Part shown: positions 33,407-42,523 of the stretch, in pieces
How the letters are laid out: each line of letters opens with the position of its first letter
Numbering within the stretch: position 1 is the stretch's first letter
Origin: Streptococcus parasanguinis
Lineage (GTDB): Bacteria; Bacillota; Bacilli; Lactobacillales; Streptococcaceae
Length of the DNA: 64,000 bases
Reading direction: 5' to 3'
NCBI RefSeq assembly: GCF_001073155.1
Contig: NZ_JVEE01000035.1
Span: forward strand, 28,012-92,011
The notes under the pieces: model-generated
What the model was told of the DNA's origin: nothing
Database searches by the model: none
What the model saw: the letters and a program-made list of their open reading frames with translations, nothing else
Translations under genes and position numbers: made by a program

Positions 33407-34780
33407 ATGCCTTTTGCAACAGAAGCGGAACAAATCCGTAAATTTGAAAATGATGAGGTCGCACAACATTATTTTGAAGTGTTGCGAACCTTGATTTCAA
33501 AAAAATCCATCTTTGCCCAACAAGTTGGTCTCAAGGAAGTGGCTAACTATTTGGGGGAAATTTTTACAGCTGCAGGAGCCAAAGTCGAAGTTGATGATAG
33601 CTATACAGCACCTTTTGTGATTGCCAAATTTTTCTCACCAAATCCTGAAGCCAAAACCATCATTTTTTATAACCACTATGATACGGTACCAGCTGATGGA
33701 GACCAACCTTGGACGGGAGACCCGTTTACCTTATCGGTTCATTATGGGACCATGTACGGTCGAGGGGTTGATGATGACAAGGGACATATCACGGCTCGTC
33801 TCACAGCTCTTCGAAAATACATTCGTGAAAGTGGCGATTTGCCAGTCAATATCACCTTTATCATCGAAGGGGCAGAGGAGTCTGCATCGACGGACTTGGA
33901 TAAATACTTGGCCAAACACAAGAAACACTTGCGTGGGGCAGACCTCTTAGTCTGGGAACAAGGCACCCGAAATAATCAGGGTCAGTTGGAAATTTCTGGT
34001 GGTAGCAAAGGGATCGTCACCTTTGATATGGTGGTGAAGAGTGCAGAAGTGGATATCCATTCCAGCTATGGTGGCGTGGTGGACTCTGCTTCTTGGTATT
34101 TGTTAAATGCTATCGCCAGTCTTCGGGACAAAGAAGGCCGAATCTTGGTGGATGGGATTTATGATCAGATCCAAGAACCCAATGAACGCGAGCTAGTTTT
34201 GATCGAGCAATATGCCAACAAAGGACCAGAAGATGTAGCGGAAACCTATGGTCTAACCCTTCCAATCTTGAAGGAAGATCGAAAAGAATTCCTACGCCGT
34301 TTCTATTTTGAACCAGCCCTGAATATTGAAGGCTTTGGCTCTGGTTACCAAGGACAAGGTGTTAAAACGATTCTTCCGGCAGAGGCGAGTGCTAAGATGG
34401 AGGTGCGTTTGGTTCCTGGACTGGATCCCAAGGATGTCTTAGAAAAGATCAATCAGCAATTGAAGAAAAATGGCTATGATCAGGTCGAATTGGTCTATAC
34501 TCTCGGTGAAATGAGTTACCGAAGTGATATGAGTGCCCCATCGATTTTAAATGTCATACGGCTGGCCAAAGATTTCTATAGAGAAGGAGTTTCTGTTCTT
34601 CCAACAACAGCGGGAACAGGGCCAATGCACACGGTCTTTGAGGCTTTGCAGGTGCCGATGGCAGCCTTTGGAATTGGCAATGCCAATAGCCGTGATCATG
34701 GGGGCGACGAAAATGTGAAAATCGCCGATTATTACACCCATATTGAATTGATAAAGGAGTTAATAGCAAGTTATGAGTAA
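33407..34780 (+). CDS. M20-family dipeptidase/deacylase
   Basis: A 457-residue zinc peptidase of the M20 (DapE/ArgE/carnosinase-like) group. Metal-site segments are [28 protein letters not shown] and the C-terminal [11 protein letters not shown]. The central domain [24 protein letters not shown] is the dimerisation lid. The same gene sits between metQ and metN in pneumococcus, where its substrate is not established. By position it should process peptides or conjugates that supply methionine (inference). The stop overlaps the start of metN. Confidence 0.85.
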   Translation: MPFATEAEQIRKFENDEVAQHYFEVLRTLISKKSIFAQQVGLKEVANYLGEIFTAAGAKVEVDDSYTAPFVIAKFFSPNPEAKTIIFYNHYDTVPADGDQPWTGDPFTLSVHYGTMYGRGVDDDKGHITARLTALRKYIRESGDLPVNITFIIEGAEESASTDLDKYLAKHKKHLRGADLLVWEQGTRNNQGQLEISGGSKGIVTFDMVVKSAEVDIHSSYGGVVDSASWYLLNAIASLRDKEGRILVDGIYDQIQEPNERELVLIEQYANKGPEDVAETYGLTLPILKEDRKEFLRRFYFEPALNIEGFGSGYQGQGVKTILPAEASAKMEVRLVPGLDPKDVLEKINQQLKKNGYDQVELVYTLGEMSYRSDMSAPSILNVIRLAKDFYREGVSVLPTTAGTGPMHTVFEALQVPMAAFGIGNANSRDHGGDENVKIADYYTHIELIKELIASYE

Positions 34781-35840
34781 AGTAATGATTCAGCTGGATC
34801 ACATTGATGTGACTTTCCAGCAAAAGAAACGTCAGATCCAAGCCGTCAAAGATGTGACCATTCATATTAATGAAGGCGATATCTATGGGATTGTAGGGTA
34901 TTCCGGAGCCGGGAAATCGACCTTGGTTCGGGTGATCAATCTCTTGCAAGTGCCTAGCGCCGGAACCATCACTGTGGATGGAGATGTGATTTATCAAGAT
35001 CAGGTGACCTTAAAACCGGCTGCCCTTCGGGAGAAACGTCGGGATATCGGAATGATTTTCCAACACTTCAACTTGATGGCTCAAATGACTGTTGCAGAAA
35101 ATGTAGCCTTTGCTCTTAAACATTCTAAATTAAACAAAGAACAAAAGAATGAGAAAGTGGCGAAATTGTTGGAACTGGTTGGTCTATCTGACCGTGCAGA
35201 GAATTATCCAGCACAATTGTCTGGTGGTCAAAAGCAGCGGGTAGCGATTGCGCGTGCCCTTGCCAACGATCCAAAGATTTTGATCTCAGATGAGTCAACT
35301 TCAGCCTTGGATCCAAAGACGACCAAACAAATTCTAGCGTTGTTGCAAGAGTTAAATAAAAAACTTGGCTTAACCATTGTCTTGATCACCCATGAGATGC
35401 AAATTGTCAAAGATATTGCCAACCGGGTAGCTGTCATGCAAAATGGCGAACTGATTGAAGAAGGGTCTGTTTTAGATATCTTCTCGAATCCGAAAAATGC
35501 CTTGACGCAAGACTTTATCACGGTTGCAACAGGAATCGATGAAGCCATGGTGAAAATCAATCAACAAGCGATTGTTAAGAACTTGCCTGATGATTCGATT
35601 TTGGCGCATCTCAAGTATGCAGGTTCTGTGACAGATACAGCCATCATCAATGATATTTACAAGCAGTACCAAGTATCTGCCAACATTTTATTTGGGAACA
35701 TCGAGATCCTTGATAACACGCCTGTTGGAGAATTGGTGGTCATCTTATCAGGTGAAAATCAAAATCTGGAAACGGCCAAAGCTGAGTTAGAAAATGCAGG
35801 AGTTTCCGTGACTATTGTGAAAGATGGGAGAAAAGCATGA
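34773..35840 (+). CDS. metN: Methionine ABC transporter ATP-binding protein
   Basis: A 355-residue ABC ATPase with Walker [12 protein letters not shown]-loop MIFQHFNLM, signature LSGGQKQR, Walker [13 protein letters not shown] and switch His in LITHEMQ. Past residue ~265 it has a C-terminal ACT-like NIL domain ([22 protein letters not shown]) that binds methionine and shuts down import when the cell is replete. It overlaps the peptidase gene by eight bases and metI by four. Confidence 0.95.
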   Translation: MSKVMIQLDHIDVTFQQKKRQIQAVKDVTIHINEGDIYGIVGYSGAGKSTLVRVINLLQVPSAGTITVDGDVIYQDQVTLKPAALREKRRDIGMIFQHFNLMAQMTVAENVAFALKHSKLNKEQKNEKVAKLLELVGLSDRAENYPAQLSGGQKQRVAIARALANDPKILISDESTSALDPKTTKQILALLQELNKKLGLTIVLITHEMQIVKDIANRVAVMQNGELIEEGSVLDIFSNPKNALTQDFITVATGIDEAMVKINQQAIVKNLPDDSILAHLKYAGSVTDTAIINDIYKQYQVSANILFGNIEILDNTPVGELVVILSGENQNLETAKAELENAGVSVTIVKDGRKA

Positions 35841-36529
35841 TCCAGTTAATTCAAACATATTTACCAAATGTCTATAAATTAGGGTGGTCTGGCCAGTATG
35901 GATGGGGAACCGCTATTTACTTGACTCTTTACATGACCGTTGTTTCCTTTATTATTGGTGGATTTTTAGGTTTGGTGACAGGGCTTTTGTTAGTCTTGAC
36001 CCGTCCAGGTGGTGTCATCGAAAATAGAATCGTTTTCCAAATTTTGGATAAGATTACTTCCTTGTTCCGCGCCATTCCTTTCATTATCTTGTTGGCCTTT
36101 ATTAATCCTTTGACCTACTTGCTCTTGAAAAATACCATCGGTCCTACAGCAGCCCTTGTTCCGCTGTCCTTGGCTGTCTTTCCATTCTTTGCCCGCCAAG
36201 TCCAAGTAGTCTTGTCCGAATTGGATGGAGGCGTGATTGAAGCAGCACAAGCCAGTGGGGCAACCTTCTGGGATATTGTCGGTGTCTACCTTCGTGAAGG
36301 GCTTCCTGATTTGATCCGTGTAACAACAGTGACCATCATTTCCTTGATTGGAGAAACCGCCATGGCGGGTGCCGTTGGTGCGGGAGGATTAGGGACCTTG
36401 GCCATCAACTACGGGAAAAACATGTTTAACAATGATGTCATCTTTGTGGCGACCTTATTGATCCTGATTCTTATCGTTCTGGTCCAATTTATCGGGGACT
36501 TCCTTTCGAAGAAAATTAGCCATCGTTAG
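35837..36529 (+). CDS. metI: Methionine ABC transporter permease
   Basis: A 230-residue MetI-type permease with five membrane helices and the EAA-loop [23 protein letters not shown] that docks on MetN. The segment [19 protein letters not shown] is the family's hallmark. ATGA overlap with metN. Ends the methionine block. Confidence 0.95.
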   Translation: MIQLIQTYLPNVYKLGWSGQYGWGTAIYLTLYMTVVSFIIGGFLGLVTGLLLVLTRPGGVIENRIVFQILDKITSLFRAIPFIILLAFINPLTYLLLKNTIGPTAALVPLSLAVFPFFARQVQVVLSELDGGVIEAAQASGATFWDIVGVYLREGLPDLIRVTTVTIISLIGETAMAGAVGAGGLGTLAINYGKNMFNNDVIFVATLLILILIVLVQFIGDFLSKKISHR

Positions 36530-36541
36530 GATCAGTATCCA

Positions 36542-37129
36542 ATGAATAGAATAAATGTGAATCAAATAAAACAAGTTGGAGCCTTCACTTTCCTCTATTT
36601 TCTTGCGATTGGACTGGGGGTCTTAGTTGGAAATCTGGTCGATCATCAAGGAAATATGTTTTATGCTCCTGCCTTTTCAGCCTTGTTTGGCGGGACGATC
36701 TACCGCTATTATCTAGAAAAAATAAAAGGAGTTGGATCTATCTTTATAGTTGGCTGCGTGATCGGCTCCTTCTTTCTCTTTTCGCGTCATGGTGCAGGTG
36801 CCTTTATTCCAGCCTTGATCGCCGGAAGTTTTGCGGAGATGGTCGCCTCAAGTGGTCGTTTTCGCTCGAATTTACGAAACGCCTTGTCTTTTGTTATTTT
36901 TGCCTTTGCGACAACAGGGCCCATTCTTATGATGTGGTTCTATCCAGCCAGTTACCGCATGTCTTTACTGGATCGTGGTAAATCGATAGACTATGTCAAT
37001 CGAGTGATGGTATCACCAGATCTAGCGACCATCACTTGGTTTGTCCTCACGGTCATACTGGGTGCTGGATTAGGATGGGGACTATCATATATCCTACAGT
37101 CATTTCTAACAAAAAGAAGAGGAAACTAA
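36542..37129 (+). CDS. MptD/Trep_Strep-like putative ECF transporter S component
   Basis: A 195-residue membrane protein with about six helices. Its pattern (FGGTIYRYYLEKIKGVGSIF, FIPALIAGSFAEMVASSG, and the LDRGKSIDYVNRVM insert) resembles the MptD/Trep_Strep family of putative substrate-binding S components of energy-coupling-factor transporters. It starts 12 bp after metI with only a weak AGGA ribosome binding site, so it is probably read through from the methionine operon. No ECF ATPase pair adjoins; a vestige of one lies near 41.5 kb. A strong terminator overlaps its stop codon. Confidence 0.65.
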   Translation: MNRINVNQIKQVGAFTFLYFLAIGLGVLVGNLVDHQGNMFYAPAFSALFGGTIYRYYLEKIKGVGSIFIVGCVIGSFFLFSRHGAGAFIPALIAGSFAEMVASSGRFRSNLRNALSFVIFAFATTGPILMMWFYPASYRMSLLDRGKSIDYVNRVMVSPDLATITWFVLTVILGAGLGWGLSYILQSFLTKRRGN

Positions 37130-37161
37130 GAAAGCCTGGGAAACCAGGCTTTCTTAGTTTT
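37126..37161 (+). terminator. Terminator of the methionine/S-component operon
   Basis: CTAAGAAAGCCTGG / CCAGGCTTTCTTAG, 14-bp perfect stem, GAAA loop, then TTTT. The stop codon of the S-component gene lies within it. Confidence 0.92.
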
Positions 37162-37183
37162 ATCAAAAATATTTTTTACAAAA

Positions 37184-37201
37184 TGCAAGATATATATTGC
37201 A
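37184..37201. promoter_or_regulatory. Palindromic operator at XRE promoter
   Basis: TGCAAGATATATATTGCA is an 18-bp palindrome with one mismatched pair. It overlaps the -35 box of the promoter of the XRE regulator, a likely autorepression site. Confidence 0.55.
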
Positions 37202-37224
37202 AAATAGAAAATATAGTGTATAAT
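37197..37224 (+). promoter_or_regulatory. Promoter of the XRE - membrane protein operon
   Basis: TTGCAA (37197-37202), 16-bp spacer, TATAAT (37219-37224). Confidence 0.65.
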
Positions 37225-37254
37225 AGAGCTATAAAAATAAGAAAGGAAAAGCCT

Positions 37255-37449
37255 GTGGCGAAAAATCTCAAATTAAAAATGGCCCGGGTCGAGCATGATA
37301 TGACCCAGGGGGATCTTGCAGATGCCATTGGAGTGACGCGCCAGACCATCGGTCTGATTGAGGCGGGAAAGTATAACCCAACCCTCAGTCTCTGCCTTGC
37401 CATCTGTAAGACCTTGGATAAGACGCTGGATCAACTGTTCTGGGAGTAA
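37255..37449 (+). CDS. Small XRE-family helix-turn-helix regulator
   Basis: A 64-residue single-domain Cro/C1-type DNA-binding protein (KMARVEHDMTQGDLADAIGV, TRQTIGLIEAGKYNPTLSL, KTLDKTLDQLFWE). Translation begins at GTG 37255, eight bases after GAAAGGA; the upstream in-frame ATG lies inside the previous gene and terminator. Such YozG-like regulators are often encoded with one or two small membrane proteins, as here (next two genes). Confidence 0.85.
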   Translation: MAKNLKLKMARVEHDMTQGDLADAIGVTRQTIGLIEAGKYNPTLSLCLAICKTLDKTLDQLFWE

Positions 37450-37477
37450 CAGTTTTAATAATAGAAAGAGGAAGAAT

Positions 37478-37960
37478 ATGAAACAAAAGAAAGAACCAAT
37501 TGTAAAAGATGAACGGACTATGCTACTTGATGGAAAAATCGCAGGAGAACTTGTCCTTGGCATGACCTGCTTTATTGCCCTATCTGCCTTTGTGAAGTCC
37601 AGTATCCTGGACTTAGACCTAGTCGCTTATCTCCCTGAGATGTTCCTTCTGATTGCCATGGGGGCTTATGCTCTGCTAAGAAGGATCAGTTCAGGGATTG
37701 ATATCCGAGATGTGTTAGAAAAAGATAGCTGGTTGAGTCGCCTTGGGTCAGGTCTAGTCTTTGCTGTGCTGATGATAGCCATGGATGTGATTGGAAAGCG
37801 AGAGGCAACGAGCTTTATCTTGAGTCCCAAGTATCTGATCAAAATTTTATTAGAAATCATCGTTTTTGCCATCCTGACAGATCTGCTTGAAAAACCACTT
37901 GCTCTTATCAATCGGAAAAAACAAGAGAAGATCGAGGCAGAGTTAGAGGATGAAGAATAA
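37478..37960 (+). CDS. Small membrane protein of the XRE operon (1)
   Basis: A 160-residue protein with a charged cytoplasmic N-terminus (KEPIVKDERTMLLDGKI), four predicted helices (about 20-42, 47-67, 88-106 and 118-137) and an acidic C-terminal tail (EKIEAELEDEE). Family not certain; the KDER motif before the first helix also occurs, as IIDERE, in the next gene, so the two may be distant paralogues. AGAGGAAG precedes the ATG at 37478. Confidence 0.72.
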   Translation: MKQKKEPIVKDERTMLLDGKIAGELVLGMTCFIALSAFVKSSILDLDLVAYLPEMFLLIAMGAYALLRRISSGIDIRDVLEKDSWLSRLGSGLVFAVLMIAMDVIGKREATSFILSPKYLIKILLEIIVFAILTDLLEKPLALINRKKQEKIEAELEDEE

Positions 37961-37970
37961 GGAGAAAGCA

Positions 37971-38462
37971 ATGAGATTACAATTGCTGAACAAACAAATC
38001 ATAGATGAACGAGAAGAAGGCTTAGCTAATAAGGCTGGTGCTGAGACAGCTGGTTTTCTTTTCCTTGCCTTAACTGTTTTTAGTGTAGGATCCATTTTTA
38101 CATCTAAGGTGGTGCTGAGTCCAATCAAGGTGGTAGCCTTACTCATCGTCTCAGGATTGTATTACTCTGTTCGTTGTCAACGATTGGGTGTGAAATTTAT
38201 TAGTTATAGTTATCTAAATGTGACGGGAATTGTAGCAGTAACCTCTATTCTCTCCTTGTTCATCTGGGCTCAAAATTTTCAATTAAACCTAGCTGTTTAT
38301 CAGTCTAATCCCTTCCATTCAAAATTCTTACTAGTACTTCCAATTACCTTTTTACTGAATCTTCCAATTGTATGGGGAGTGAATACCCTTGTAATGCTTC
38401 TTGCAAAAGTTGAGAAAAAACGCTATGAAGCCTATCTGGATCAGATGGAAAAGGAAGAGTAG
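37971..38462 (+). CDS. Small membrane protein of the XRE operon (2)
   Basis: A 163-residue protein with N-terminal LNKQIIDEREEGLANKAGAE, four predicted helices (about 28-45, 50-66, 80-103 and 117-140) and a charged C-terminal tail (EKKRYEAYLDQMEKEE). The ATG at 37971 is six bases after AAGGAG (37959-37964), which overlaps the stop of the previous gene; an earlier in-frame ATG (37950) lacks a site. Function unknown. Confidence 0.72.
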   Translation: MRLQLLNKQIIDEREEGLANKAGAETAGFLFLALTVFSVGSIFTSKVVLSPIKVVALLIVSGLYYSVRCQRLGVKFISYSYLNVTGIVAVTSILSLFIWAQNFQLNLAVYQSNPFHSKFLLVLPITFLLNLPIVWGVNTLVMLLAKVEKKRYEAYLDQMEKEE

Positions 38463-38487
38463 GAAGTTGGAACCCTGGTTTCGTCGT

Positions 38488-38519
38488 ATAAAAGTCTGGG
38501 AAACCAGGCTTTTATTTTT
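38488..38519 (+). terminator. Terminator of the XRE operon
   Basis: ATAAAAGTCTGG / CCAGGCTTTTAT with GAAA loop and T-run. An upstream CCTGGTTTC (38473-38481) can compete for the same GAAACCAGG. Confidence 0.82.
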
Positions 38520-38531
38520 CAGTCAAATAAA

Positions 38532-38560
38532 TTGCATTCGTTTTCTTGGGAGAGTATACT
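38532..38560 (+). promoter_or_regulatory. Promoter of trhO
   Basis: TTGCAT (38532-38537), 17-bp spacer, TATACT (38555-38560). Confidence 0.65.
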
Positions 38561-38612
38561 GGTATAGTTGAATGAAAAATTCTGATAATTTAATCTTAGA
38601 AAAGAGAATATT

Positions 38613-39596
38613 ATGGCAAAACCTATTCGCGTATTACTCTACTACCTCTATACCCCCATTGAAAATGCAGAACAATTTGCGGCTGATCATTTGGCCTTCT
38701 GTAAATCAATCGGCCTTAAAGGTCGTATCCTAGTCGCTGACGAAGGGATCAACGGAACCGTTTCTGGTGACTATGAAACAACGCAAAAATACATGGACTA
38801 CGTTCACAGCCTTCCAGGTATGGAAGACCTCTGGTTCAAGATTGATGAGGAAGAAGAGCAAGCTTTCAAGAAGATGTTTGTACGTTATAAGAAAGAGATT
38901 GTCCACCTTGGTTTAGAAGATGATAATTTCGATAACGACATCAATCCCCTTGAAACGACAGGTGCTTACTTGTCTCCAAAAGAGTTTAAAGAAGCTCTTC
39001 TCGACGAGGATACAGTTGTCCTTGATACTCGTAACGACTATGAGTACGATCTTGGTCACTTCCGTGGGGCTATTCGTCCAGACATCCGCAACTTCCGTGA
39101 ATTGCCACAATGGGTCCGTGATAACAAGGAAAAATTCATGGACAAACGCGTTGTCGTCTACTGTACTGGTGGAGTCCGTTGTGAGAAATTCTCGGGTTGG
39201 ATGGTGCGTGAAGGCTACAAAGATGTTGGTCAATTGCATGGCGGAATCGCCACTTACGGGAAAGACCCAGAAGTTCAAGGCGAACTGTGGGATGGGAAAA
39301 TGTACGTCTTTGACGAGCGGATTGCAGTCGACGTCAACCATGTCGATCCAAGCGTTGTCGGCAAAGACTGGTTTGATGGAACGCCATGTGAACGCTATGT
39401 CAACTGTGGAAATCCTTTCTGTAACCGTCGCATCTTGACTTCAGAAGAAAACGAGGACAAGTACCTCCGTGGTTGCTCACATGAGTGCCGGGTTCACCCT
39501 CGCAATCGTTATGTCCAAGAACACAACTTGTCACAAGCAGAGGTTGCTGAGCGTTTGGCCCTTATCGGTGAAACGCTTGATGGAGCACCTGCATAA
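38613..39596 (+). CDS. trhO: tRNA uridine(34) hydroxylase TrhO
   Basis: Hydroxylates U34 of certain tRNAs (ho5U, the first step to cmo5U/mo5U) in an oxygen-dependent way. The 327-residue protein has an N-terminal ferredoxin-like domain ([22 protein letters not shown]), a rhodanese domain with the active cysteine in [17 protein letters not shown] (near residue 189), and a C-terminal cysteine-rich segment ([28 protein letters not shown]). This is the long Gram-positive form. Monocistronic with its own terminator. Confidence 0.9.
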   Translation: MAKPIRVLLYYLYTPIENAEQFAADHLAFCKSIGLKGRILVADEGINGTVSGDYETTQKYMDYVHSLPGMEDLWFKIDEEEEQAFKKMFVRYKKEIVHLGLEDDNFDNDINPLETTGAYLSPKEFKEALLDEDTVVLDTRNDYEYDLGHFRGAIRPDIRNFRELPQWVRDNKEKFMDKRVVVYCTGGVRCEKFSGWMVREGYKDVGQLHGGIATYGKDPEVQGELWDGKMYVFDERIAVDVNHVDPSVVGKDWFDGTPCERYVNCGNPFCNRRILTSEENEDKYLRGCSHECRVHPRNRYVQEHNLSQAEVAERLALIGETLDGAPA

Positions 39597-39603
39597 TGGA
39601 AAC

Positions 39604-39632
39604 AAACAGTCTGAAAGCTCAGGCTGTTTTTA
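39604..39632 (+). terminator. Terminator of trhO
   Basis: AAACAGTCTGA / TCAGGCTGTTT, 11 bp with one wobble, AAGC loop, then T. Confidence 0.85.
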
Positions 39633-39654
39633 TATGGAAATTGATTGAAAATTG

Positions 39655-39663
39655 TGCTATACT
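39655..39663 (+). promoter_or_regulatory. Extended -10 promoter of DUF4299 gene
   Basis: TGC-TATACT (39655-39663), no clear -35. Confidence 0.5.
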
Positions 39664-39695
39664 TTAGGTAAGCGATTTCATAAAGGAGAAAACAA

Positions 39696-40601
39696 ATGAG
39701 TATCGTGTTTTCAATCAAAAATAAAAAGAGCTTATTTGGCTATCAGAAAGTACTCGCAGCACAGGAAGTTCTTAAATTGGTAGAAGGGTTGACAACCTAC
39801 AACTATGATCCTGCTACCCTTCATCGTCCCTTAAATGATTTTGAAGGCTTGAACTGTATCGTATTTGGTAAGAGCGGTCTTCCTCTGCAGTTACGCTATT
39901 TTGATGAGGAAGAGTCTTATCAGATTCAGGTGCCCTCTTTTGCGATAGAAGAAGATTGGCAGTTGGCCCTGCGATGGCTTAGTCGCCTCGCAGAAGTACT
40001 AGGAACGGAGATTGTGGCCAGCGACGGCGTGAGCTATACTCCAGATTCTATTTTCCATTTTGATTATGAAGTCGTTATCCTAGAAACGCTGGGTAATGTG
40101 ACGAAAGAAAAAGATCTAAAAGAGTTTGAAGTACAAGGCTTCGCTCATCCAGTCTATTTGGATCGGGATACAGTGCAGGAAGTCTTGAACCATGTCCATC
40201 CACTAGAAGCTTACTCTGCCTTTATCAAGAAGATTCAATATAGTGCAGCTTATTTCAGTCAAGTCCGTTTTTATCAACAGGAGGAGACAGGAGCCTTTTT
40301 AGCCAGCTATAGCTTGACAGAAGATACGGATACGGTCTTGCCAAGCGTGCCACATGTTCCTGCAGAATATGTAGAAATTGTGGGCTTAGCGGGTATCAGT
40401 GATTGGCGAGTTCTATTGGTTGAGATCGATGGAGATCCGGATAAGCCAGAAAACTACCATCCAATTGGTTCTCTTGCACTGAAGAATCTACTGGCAGCGC
40501 TAGAGCCAGATGAATTCCAGTTGCTAGATGCTAGTCAAATTGAAATTAAAAAATTGTCCAAAGAACGGTTGCTAGAATTAGCGCAATTGGAAAACAAGTA
40601 A
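39696..40601 (+). CDS. DUF4299-family protein
   Basis: A 301-residue soluble acidic protein of the DUF4299 family, found in streptococci and relatives. It begins MSIVFSIKNKKSLFGYQKVL, and the repeated charged strands (YFDEEESYQIQVPSFAIEEDW) are typical. No catalytic motif, signal peptide or membrane helix is seen, and no function is known. AAAGGAG precedes the ATG. Monocistronic. Confidence 0.78.
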   Translation: MSIVFSIKNKKSLFGYQKVLAAQEVLKLVEGLTTYNYDPATLHRPLNDFEGLNCIVFGKSGLPLQLRYFDEEESYQIQVPSFAIEEDWQLALRWLSRLAEVLGTEIVASDGVSYTPDSIFHFDYEVVILETLGNVTKEKDLKEFEVQGFAHPVYLDRDTVQEVLNHVHPLEAYSAFIKKIQYSAAYFSQVRFYQQEETGAFLASYSLTEDTDTVLPSVPHVPAEYVEIVGLAGISDWRVLLVEIDGDPDKPENYHPIGSLALKNLLAALEPDEFQLLDASQIEIKKLSKERLLELAQLENK

Positions 40602-40613
40602 CAATATCGAAGT

Positions 40614-40672
40614 GAACTGTCCCTCAGACATTTGATCCGAAAAATCTAACGTCTGGGAGCAGTTCTTTTTTT
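40614..40672 (+). terminator. Terminator of DUF4299 gene
   Basis: GAACTGTCCCTCAGAC pairs with GTCTGGGAGCAGTTC with small bulges; long loop, then seven T. Confidence 0.75.
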
Positions 40673-40714
40673 ATGCTTCTTCCTTTGATCAAAAACCAAT
40701 GACTAGGCTAATTG

Positions 40715-40723
40715 TGGTATAAT
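40715..40723 (+). promoter_or_regulatory. Extended -10 promoter of phosphorylase gene
   Basis: TGG-TATAAT (40715-40723). Its start point makes an ATG at 40741 nearly leaderless and supports the start at 40759. Confidence 0.6.
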
Positions 40724-40758
40724 AGGGGCCTAGAAGTAGAATGAAAGAGGTGCACGAA

Positions 40759-41532
40759 ATGCTGTTAGAAGAATTTGATGCCAATCGACAGGCGATTATC
40801 AATCCACAAGACTTACACCAACCAATTGAAGGATTTCCCAAAGTAGTCATCTCTTGCTTTTCAAGAGTAACTTTTGCTCGCCTCCTTGAGAATTACGATC
40901 ATGAGGTCATTACAAGAACCTCCATGGCCAACTTTGAAGTCATTGTCTATGGGATTTCGATTGGAGACCAACAGATTGCTGTCTTTAATGCACCAGTTGG
41001 GGCTGCTTCCTGTGTAGGGATTATAGAGGATTTGATTCAATTTGGGATGGAAAAACTAGTGCTCTTTGGGACCTGTGGGGTTTTGGACCAAGATATTGAG
41101 GCGACCTCCATCATCATTCCAACAGCAGCTCTTCGAGACGAGGGGACCAGTTACCACTATCTTCCGGCTAGTGATGAAGTGGAAGTAAATAAGAAAACCC
41201 TACCGCTCTTTCAAGCCTTTCTGGACAGCCACAAGGTTTCCTATCAGTCAGGAAAAGTGTGGACGACAGATGCACCCTACCGGGAAACCATCGACAAGAT
41301 GAAGCGACGAAAGGAAGCAGGAGCCATCTGTGTGGATATGGAATGTTCGGCAGTGGCAGCCTTAGCAGCTTTTCGGGGCTTTGAGCTCTGCCATTTCTTC
41401 TACGCAGCAGACCACCTCTCGGAAGAAAAATGGGATATCCGAACCTTATCTAGTCATGAGGATTTAGATAGCAAGGATCGAATCGCGGAGTTAGCCATCC
41501 AATTTGCGCTCTTATGGGAAAAGGTAAACTAA
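40759..41532 (+). CDS. Nucleoside phosphorylase (PNP/UDP family)
   Basis: A 257-residue purine/uridine phosphorylase-type enzyme, which cleaves nucleosides with phosphate to base and ribose 1-phosphate. Seen: IAVFNAPVGAASCVGIIEDL with the family Gly-rich turn, LVLFGTCGVLDQDI, and GAICVDMECSAVAALAAFRG, whose Asp-Met-Glu holds the ribose. The ATG at 40759 has AGAGGTG upstream; the ATG six codons earlier lies next to the -10 box. In pneumococcus a homologue precedes ECF transporter genes. Here only the first 17 codons of an ECF ATPase-like gene follow (41533-41586). Confidence 0.82.
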   Translation: MLLEEFDANRQAIINPQDLHQPIEGFPKVVISCFSRVTFARLLENYDHEVITRTSMANFEVIVYGISIGDQQIAVFNAPVGAASCVGIIEDLIQFGMEKLVLFGTCGVLDQDIEATSIIIPTAALRDEGTSYHYLPASDEVEVNKKTLPLFQAFLDSHKVSYQSGKVWTTDAPYRETIDKMKRRKEAGAICVDMECSAVAALAAFRGFELCHFFYAADHLSEEKWDIRTLSSHEDLDSKDRIAELAIQFALLWEKVN

Positions 41533-41586
41533 ATGAAAGAAGCAATGATTGAACTGAAGGATTTTTCCTTCCAATACAAGAAGTAA
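41533..41586 (+). pseudogene. Vestige of an ECF/ABC transporter ATPase gene (5' end only)
   Basis: Directly at the phosphorylase stop codon an ATG opens 17 codons, MKEAMIELKDFSFQYKK, then a stop. MIELKDFSFQYKK is the standard first beta-strand of ECF-type ABC ATPases, just before the segment leading to Walker A, and nothing after the stop continues it. I read this as the remnant of a deleted transporter operon that once followed the phosphorylase gene. The ~100 bp to 41687 show no further recognisable remains. Confidence 0.6.
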
Positions 41587-41687
41587 TTTTGCAAGATAGG
41601 ATTGTTTCATCTAGATTCTAAGTCGAGACAGAACCTGATGGTTCTTTCTCAATCAGGGACGTTTTTACAATCCATGGAGGTAATGAC

Positions 41688-42440
41688 ATGTCAGAAACGA
41701 TTTTAGTAACAGGAGCTTCAGCTGGCTTTGGTCAAGCGATTTGCCGTCGCTTAGTAGCAGATGGATACCGTGTGATCGGATCAGCTAGACGCATCGAAAA
41801 ATTACAGGCCCTTCAAGAAGAGCTGGGAAAAGCTTTTTATCCCCTGCAAATGGATGTGATGGATCTTTCTCAGGTAGATCATGCACTTGCCAGTTTGCCA
41901 AAAGCTTGGGAGAGAGTGGATGTTTTGATCAATAATGCTGGCTTGGCCCTAGGTCTCGCCCCAGCTTATGAAGCGGAGGTCGCAGACTGGCTGACCATGA
42001 TTCAGACCAATATTGTCGGCTTGACCTATCTGACAAGGAAAATCTTGCCCCAGATGGTGGAACGAAATGATGGCTATATTATCAATTTGGGCTCTACAGC
42101 AGGAACTGTGCCTTATCCAGGGGCCAATGTTTACGGGGCATCCAAGGCTTTTGTCAAGCAATTCTCCCTCAATCTTCGGGCAGATCTAGCTGGAAAGAAA
42201 ATTCGTGTCAGCAATATTGAACCCGGTCTTTGCGAAGGAACGGAGTTCTCTTCTGTTCGCTTTAAAGGAGACGAAAAACGGGTAGAAGCCCTCTATCGAG
42301 ATGCCCATGCCATTCAGCCGGAAGACATTGCCAACACCGTAGCTTGGTTGATCCAACAGCCCAAGCATGTCAATGTCAATCGGATTGAAATCATGCCGGT
42401 TTCCCAAACCTTTGGCCCTCAACCCGTTTATCGTGATTAA
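41688..42440 (+). CDS. SDR-family oxidoreductase (YdfG-like)
   Basis: A 250-residue classical short-chain dehydrogenase. NAD(P)-binding TGASAGFGQAI at the N-terminus, with Arg at SARR favouring NADP; NNAG motif in VLINNAGLAL; catalytic Ser in NLGSTAGTVPYPGANVYGAS with Tyr-x-x-x-Lys YGASK. The C-terminal half (VNRIEIMPVSQTFGPQPVYRD) matches the YdfG group, which oxidises L-allo-threonine, serine and 3-hydroxy acids. Substrate here is an inference. TGGAGG precedes the ATG. Confidence 0.85.
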   Translation: MSETILVTGASAGFGQAICRRLVADGYRVIGSARRIEKLQALQEELGKAFYPLQMDVMDLSQVDHALASLPKAWERVDVLINNAGLALGLAPAYEAEVADWLTMIQTNIVGLTYLTRKILPQMVERNDGYIINLGSTAGTVPYPGANVYGASKAFVKQFSLNLRADLAGKKIRVSNIEPGLCEGTEFSSVRFKGDEKRVEALYRDAHAIQPEDIANTVAWLIQQPKHVNVNRIEIMPVSQTFGPQPVYRD

Positions 42441-42446
42441 AAAGAG

Positions 42447-42481
42447 AAGCAACCAAACCACAAGGGGTTGGTTGTTTTTTA
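42447..42481 (+). terminator. Terminator of SDR gene
   Basis: GCAACCAA / TTGGTTGT with an inner CC/GG pair, then TTTTTT. Confidence 0.8.
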
Positions 42482-42490
42482 TGTTTCCTC

Positions 42491-42499
42491 TGGTATAAT
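42491..42499 (+). promoter_or_regulatory. Extended -10 promoter of PfkB kinase gene
   Basis: TGG-TATAAT (42491-42499), 25 bp before the ATG; no clear -35. Confidence 0.55.
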
Positions 42500-42523
42500 A
42501 GAAGGCAAAGTAAGGAGAAAAAG

